Source: Bradyrhizobium yuanmingense
GTDB lineage: Bacteria; Pseudomonadota; Alphaproteobacteria; Rhizobiales; Xanthobacteraceae
Assembly (NCBI RefSeq): GCF_029167105.1
Contig: NZ_JARFML010000035.1
Location: 20,319 to 84,318 of the forward strand
DNA length: 64,000 nucleotides
Reading direction: 5' to 3'
Below are positions 60,062 to 64,000 of this stretch, piece by piece. Made by a program: the position numbers and the translations under genes. The notes beneath the pieces are model-generated. The model was not told the DNA's origin. It did no database searches and saw only the letters and a program-made list of their open reading frames with translations. How positions within the stretch are numbered: position 1 is the first letter of the stretch; each line of letters starts with the position of its first letter.

Positions 60062-61042
60062 ATGCTGCACAAACAAGGGGCCATCGGTCGGGTGTTGATG
60101 ATCCTTTGCCCGCTGCTCTTGGCGACCGTCGACGCACGTGGACAATCTTACCCCTCCCGTTCGGTAACGATCGTTGTTCCCTTTGCCGCCGGCGGACCAG
60201 CCGACGTCGTCGCCCGCCTCGTCGCCCAAAAGCTGCAAGAGACTTCGAAGCAGGCGTTCGTGATTGACAACCGCTCCGGCGCAGGCGGCGTTGTCGGAAC
60301 GCAAGCGGTCTCCAAGGCGGCGCCGGACGGATACACGCTGTTGTTTGTTACCGCCGGTCATTCCGGCATGAGCGCCTACTTCTCGAATTTGCAGTTCGAT
60401 CCGGATAGGGATTTTGCCTCGGTCATTCACCTGATCTCCTCGCCGATCGTGGTGGTCGTCAATGCCGACTCGAAATATCAGACCATCCAGGACCTGATCG
60501 CGGATGCGAGGGCCAATCCCGGCGCCTTGAATTACGGAGCGGGCGGCGGCGGCCCCACCATCCCCAACCTCACGGCAGAATCGTTTCGCGCTGAAGCAAA
60601 AATCGACGCTCGCAATATCCCGTATCGCGGTTCCGCGCCGGCGATGCTTGGCCTGCTCGGCGGCGAAACCCAGTTTTCTTTCGATGCAATGCCCGCGGTG
60701 AAGGAATTTGTCGACAGCAAGAAAATGCGAGCCCTCGCCGTTACGTCAGAGAAACGCTCAACCATTCTTCCGGACGTTCCGACCATGAATGAAGGCGTAC
60801 TGCCCGGTTTCGTGTCGGGCGTCTGGTACGGAATTTTCGTGCCGAAAGGTACACCTCCCGATGTGGTGAATTGGCTCAACCGTGAACTCAATGTTGCGCT
60901 GAAAGAGCCTACCATCGTCCAGAAACTCGCGGCGATCTCGGCCGAGCCAGTCGGTGGTACGCCCGAAGCATTCGAAAAGCTCGTCGACAGCGAGACCAAG
61001 CGTTGGGGCGCACTGATCAAGCGCCTTGGTCTCAAGCCCTAG
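60062..61042 (+). CDS. Orphan tripartite tricarboxylate transporter receptor (Bug family)
   Basis: Periplasmic binding protein, 326 aa, with a signal peptide ending near DARGQS (residue 28). Bug-family ligand segments SVTIVVPFAAGGPADVVARL, VIDNRSGAGGVVGTQAVSKA and the IPYRGSAPAMLGLLGG block are clear. No TctA/TctB genes are adjacent, so it must use membrane subunits encoded elsewhere or act as a sensor partner. Located between a LysR gene and an arylsulfatase gene, 61 bp before the latter; an organosulfate-derived acid may be its ligand. Confidence 0.9.
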   Translation: MLHKQGAIGRVLMILCPLLLATVDARGQSYPSRSVTIVVPFAAGGPADVVARLVAQKLQETSKQAFVIDNRSGAGGVVGTQAVSKAAPDGYTLLFVTAGHSGMSAYFSNLQFDPDRDFASVIHLISSPIVVVVNADSKYQTIQDLIADARANPGALNYGAGGGGPTIPNLTAESFRAEAKIDARNIPYRGSAPAMLGLLGGETQFSFDAMPAVKEFVDSKKMRALAVTSEKRSTILPDVPTMNEGVLPGFVSGVWYGIFVPKGTPPDVVNWLNRELNVALKEPTIVQKLAAISAEPVGGTPEAFEKLVDSETKRWGALIKRLGLKP

Positions 61043-61103
61043 CGTCTCGGGCCCTAGCGCGCCTCAGGCCAATGTATCGATAACACTCGCGAGCACCCCA
61101 TTG

Positions 61104-63338
61104 ATGACGAACGACGAATTCCGAGGCAAGATCGGAAGAACCCTAGGCGAGTCCCATGCATGGTGGCCGCCCAAGCCGACCGCACCGAAGGACGCCCCTA
61201 ACATCGTTTTCGTGGTCCTCGATGACGTCGGCTATGCCGATCTTGGCTGCTACGGCTCGGAGATCGCCACCCCACGGATCGACGCACTGGCGGCGGGCGG
61301 TATTCGCTTCAGCAATTTCCACGTCACTTCGATGTGCTCGCCCACGCGTGCCTGCCTGCTTACCGGCCGCAATGCGCATTCGGTCGGGGTAGGTGCCATT
61401 GCCGAATGGTCCAGCGGCTTTCCGGGCTATCAGGGACGCATCACCAAACGTGCCGCGACTATCGCCGAGATGCTGGCCGAAAATCACTATGGTACATATG
61501 CGATCGGCAAGTGGCACCTGACCAACCTTGCCAACTACGCCGCCGCGGGACCGCATGAAGACTGGCCCCTCGGAAGAGGATTCAGCCGTTGGTATGGCTT
61601 CCTTGGCGGCTACACCGATCATTGGCATCCCGACCTGCACGCCGACAATCGCCCGGTCCAGCCGCCGAACACTGACGGCTACCATCTGACCTGCGATCTG
61701 ATCGATCAGGCGATCAGCCAGATTCGTGATCATGTCACCTCAGCTCCGGATCGGCCTTTCTTTCAGTATGTCGCATTGGGCGCCGGCCATTGGCCACATC
61801 AGGTTCCGGCGGGATTTCTCGCGCGCTATCACGGCAAGTACGATTCCGGATGGGATGCCATCCGCGAACAACGTTTCCGCAAGCAACGAGAACTAGGGCT
61901 CGTCCCGAACAATACGATCTTGCCCAAGCGCAATCCCGGTGTCAGTGCCTGGGATGTCCTCGATCCCGATGTAAAGACCTTGTGCGCGCGTTTCCAGGAA
62001 GCCTACGCGGGCTTCCTGGAACACGCCGACACCGAAATCGGCCGACTGGTGGATTACCTCGCGGCGATCGGCAAGCTCGACGAAACCGCGATTGTCGTCA
62101 TCTCGGATAACGGTGCCAGTGGCGAAGGCGGTGCGACCGGCGCAGTCAACATTCGCAAGCACCTGATGCACGAGAAAGAGACGCCCGCGCAGGGGCTTGC
62201 GCATCTCGACCGGATCGGCAGCGAGTTTTCCTTCAACCACTATCCCCAAGGATGGGCGCAGGCATCCAACACCCCCCTGAAGTGGTACAAGAGGAACACA
62301 CATGGCGGCGGGGTGCGCGCTCCACTCATCGTGCATTGGCCCACAAGGGTTGCCGCGCGGGGCGCAATTGCGCGGCAATACCACCATGTCATCGATATCG
62401 TTCCGACCTTTCTCGAACTGATTGGCATCGAAGCACCTGCCGTCCATCGCGGCACCGAACAGATACCAGTGCAGGGGGTCAGCATGGCCTATGCCCTTAA
62501 GGATCCGAATACCGCGACCCGAAAAACGACGCAGCACTATGAACTCGTGGGTGATCGGGCGATCTGGCATCGGGGCTGGAAGGCCGTGACGCATCACGTC
62601 AAGGGTGACGACTTCGCAAAAGATCGATGGGAGCTCTACAATCTCGACGCTGACTTTTCCGAAACAAACGATCTTGCCACCATTGAGCCGGAGCGACTGC
62701 GTGAGCTCATCGATCTCTGGTGGGCGGAGGCCGAAGCCAATGGCGTCTTACCTCTGGACGATCGTGACGTCGAGCGCGCCTTTGAATGGTTCAAGGCCAA
62801 CGCACCGCGAAAATGCGAATTCCTTCCGGGCATGGCGCGGGTCGACAGACTACTTGTGCCCGCTATCACGGATCGAAGTTACACGATCCGCGCCGACATT
62901 GAGGTGCCACTTGGGGGCGTTGAGGGCGCCATCCTCTCGTGCGGTAATCGCTTGGGCGGCTTCGCGCTCTATTGCCAACACGGCCTTGCGGTCTTCGAGT
63001 ATGTCTACACTGAAGCGGTGTCCTACATTTTGCGTGCGCCGCTCCGGGCTGGCAGCCGCTCGGTTTTGTTGCGGTTCGACCGCAAAGGCAAGAACACAGG
63101 CGAGCTGTCCCTTTACGTTGACAACGCTAGGATGGCCAGCATCACCATCCCCAACACCTGGTCCACATATGGAATCACGGCCGGCCTGACCTGCGGCTTT
63201 GCTGGTGTCGCCGTAAGCAACGCCTACTCCATCCCGTTTACGTTCACAGGTGACTTGCACCGGGTGATCGTGGAACTCGCCGACGACGACAGCAACGAGA
63301 CGGCGCAGGCGGCTGCGGCCATTATGCAGCAGCAGTAA
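61104..63338 (+). CDS. Type I arylsulfatase
   Basis: Formylglycine-dependent sulfatase, 744 aa. The modification motif is Cys78-Ser-Pro-Thr-Arg82 (CSPTRACLLTGR), the metal aspartates are in VVLDDVGYADLGCYG (Asp40, Asp41), and further ligands lie in GKWHL and VVISDNGASGEGG. The catalytic domain ends near residue 540; a roughly 200-residue C-terminal beta-rich domain follows, as in Pseudomonas AtsA-like enzymes. No signal peptide, so cytoplasmic. It releases sulfate from an organic sulfate ester; substrate unknown. ATG at 61104 is preferred over a GTG inside the preceding gene. Confidence 0.93.
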   Translation: MTNDEFRGKIGRTLGESHAWWPPKPTAPKDAPNIVFVVLDDVGYADLGCYGSEIATPRIDALAAGGIRFSNFHVTSMCSPTRACLLTGRNAHSVGVGAIAEWSSGFPGYQGRITKRAATIAEMLAENHYGTYAIGKWHLTNLANYAAAGPHEDWPLGRGFSRWYGFLGGYTDHWHPDLHADNRPVQPPNTDGYHLTCDLIDQAISQIRDHVTSAPDRPFFQYVALGAGHWPHQVPAGFLARYHGKYDSGWDAIREQRFRKQRELGLVPNNTILPKRNPGVSAWDVLDPDVKTLCARFQEAYAGFLEHADTEIGRLVDYLAAIGKLDETAIVVISDNGASGEGGATGAVNIRKHLMHEKETPAQGLAHLDRIGSEFSFNHYPQGWAQASNTPLKWYKRNTHGGGVRAPLIVHWPTRVAARGAIARQYHHVIDIVPTFLELIGIEAPAVHRGTEQIPVQGVSMAYALKDPNTATRKTTQHYELVGDRAIWHRGWKAVTHHVKGDDFAKDRWELYNLDADFSETNDLATIEPERLRELIDLWWAEAEANGVLPLDDRDVERAFEWFKANAPRKCEFLPGMARVDRLLVPAITDRSYTIRADIEVPLGGVEGAILSCGNRLGGFALYCQHGLAVFEYVYTEAVSYILRAPLRAGSRSVLLRFDRKGKNTGELSLYVDNARMASITIPNTWSTYGITAGLTCGFAGVAVSNAYSIPFTFTGDLHRVIVELADDDSNETAQAAAAIMQQQ

Positions 63339-63437
63339 GGACCCCGGACGATCGAACGTCTGCATCTCACCCGAGAGAAGACATTGTTAATGCGCCCATC
63401 GTCTGGTCGTAGACCGAACAATGAGCGCCTCCTGAAC

Positions 63438-63683
63438 TCATTTGGACGTCGAGCTCTTCTTGGTGGATTGTCCGCCAGGGGTGCTGCTGCCTGAGCCGTC
63501 CGTGGTGCCGGTCGACGAGGTCCCGGTCGTCATGCCGCCTTTGGTCTTGTCATTGTTCTTCGTGGTGTCGCTTGTTCCGCCCACCCCGGATTGCGCGCCT
63601 CCCTGTTGCTGACTGGGTTGCGCCATTGCGGTGGATCCCATCATCGCGGCGATCACTGCGCCCAGCATGAGCTTCTTGATCAT
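63438..63683 (-). CDS. Small exported Ser/Thr/Gly-rich protein
   Basis: 81-aa protein with a clear signal peptide (MIKKLMLGAVIAAMMGSTAM then AQ, about 22 residues) and a mature part composed almost only of Ser, Thr, Gly, Gln, Asp and Lys (for example GGMTTGTSSTGTTDGSGSST). Low-complexity exported proteins of this kind are common in rhizobia and unassigned. Start at 63683 follows a GGAGACGG site. Convergent with the arylsulfatase gene. Confidence 0.75.
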   Translation of the reverse strand: MIKKLMLGAVIAAMMGSTAMAQPSQQQGGAQSGVGGTSDTTKNNDKTKGGMTTGTSSTGTTDGSGSSTPGGQSTKKSSTSK

Positions 63684-64000
63684 CTGACCGTCTCCTGTTC
63701 TGATCGCCGACAACACGTCGCGACGCTCCGTGTTCCTCACGTGCCGCGGTTAAACCTGAACAGAACTTCTGCGCTCCGCGGCCCCTGCGCAGGGGGAGGG
63801 TTATCGCATATGGCTTGTGGCGGCGGCCTGCGTGCACGCCTCGTCTTTCGAGACGTCGCTGACGCGCCTCCTCAGAGCCTGACTCAAAAAGCGTAGACCT
63901 CTTCAAGGTCGGGCCAAGCGGCGAGTTAGAAGCCTCAGATGGGCGACGAGCAGCCAAGCAAGCTCGGTGGCGGCAGACCCCTCAAAGTCTTTGGAGAGAC
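63684..64000. other. Gene-free end of window
   Basis: About 317 bp upstream of the small exported protein gene, presumably holding its promoter. Frames on both strands look like chance openings without ribosome sites or family resemblance. No hairpin or repeat was recognised. Confidence 0.4.

Noticed and set aside
63591..63896. 101-codon plus-strand frame opposite the small exported protein
   Set aside because: It lies antisense to the signal peptide region of a better-supported gene and shows no family resemblance.

Overview
The window is high-GC alphaproteobacterial chromosome, most likely Bradyrhizobium or a close relative. The evidence is the codon usage, the gene content (a ChvE-type sugar receptor, oxalyl-CoA and glyoxylate pathways, many ABC and tripartite transporters) and several families of long intergenic inverted repeats typical of that group. 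I found no rRNA, tRNA, CRISPR array, intact insertion sequence or phage gene. Almost everything is catabolic or transport 'accessory metabolism' arranged as regulator-plus-operon modules.

Layout. 1-6838 (minus strand): a polyol ABC importer with a short-chain dehydrogenase, a SorC-type regulator and a HAD phosphatase; tandem palindromic operators lie upstream of the receptor gene. 7001-16661 (minus): an aldose module made of GntR regulator, aldose 1-dehydrogenase, aldose epimerase, SMP-30 lactonase and the ChvE-type sugar ABC importer. Upstream lies a scar holding three truncated pieces of a second sugar ABC transporter, followed by repeats and a fumarylacetoacetase-fold enzyme that could be the 2-keto-3-deoxypentonate dehydratase. 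Together these suggest oxidative, non-phosphorylating galactose or pentose catabolism.

16774-25386 is the most unusual part. It holds a flavoprotein and a 2x[4Fe-4S] ferredoxin resembling the two subunits of APS reductase, a HEAT-repeat protein, a ferredoxin-NADP reductase, a DUF971 protein, a Crp/Fnr regulator and a NrtA/SsuA-type ABC importer. The importer's receptor carries an extra NosL-like C-terminal domain. A consensus-matching sigma-54 promoter precedes the Crp/Fnr gene, and one AACTAATYG motif recurs in front of four transcription units. I could not match this set to a described pathway.

25520-40088 carries a YeiH-type exporter, alanine dehydrogenase with a divergent Lrp regulator, a PaoABC-like molybdenum aldehyde oxidoreductase, an ornithine/lysine/arginine decarboxylase (with a stem-loop before its start), an acetyltransferase, an ornithine cyclodeaminase-family enzyme, an orphan flagellar-rod-like protein, and a 2-hydroxyacid dehydrogenase divergent from a two-subunit TPP decarboxylase of sulfopyruvate type. 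41062-46500 carries the glyoxylate operon gcl-hyi-glxR and adenine deaminase. 46585-57875 carries a NYN-domain protein, a TctCBA transporter with an IclR regulator, and an oxalate module: ADP-forming acyl-CoA ligase, divergent GntR regulator, oxc and frc. The gntR-ligase gap contains two 17-bp operators, and frc ends in a clear terminator. 57960-64000 is more irregular: repeat-like sequence, a lower-GC orphan gene, then a LysR regulator, an orphan tripartite-transporter receptor, an arylsulfatase and a small secreted protein.

Start codons were moved inward from the longest frame where ribosome binding sites, gene overlaps or family N-termini favoured it. Functions are from sequence recognition only; no search was run.
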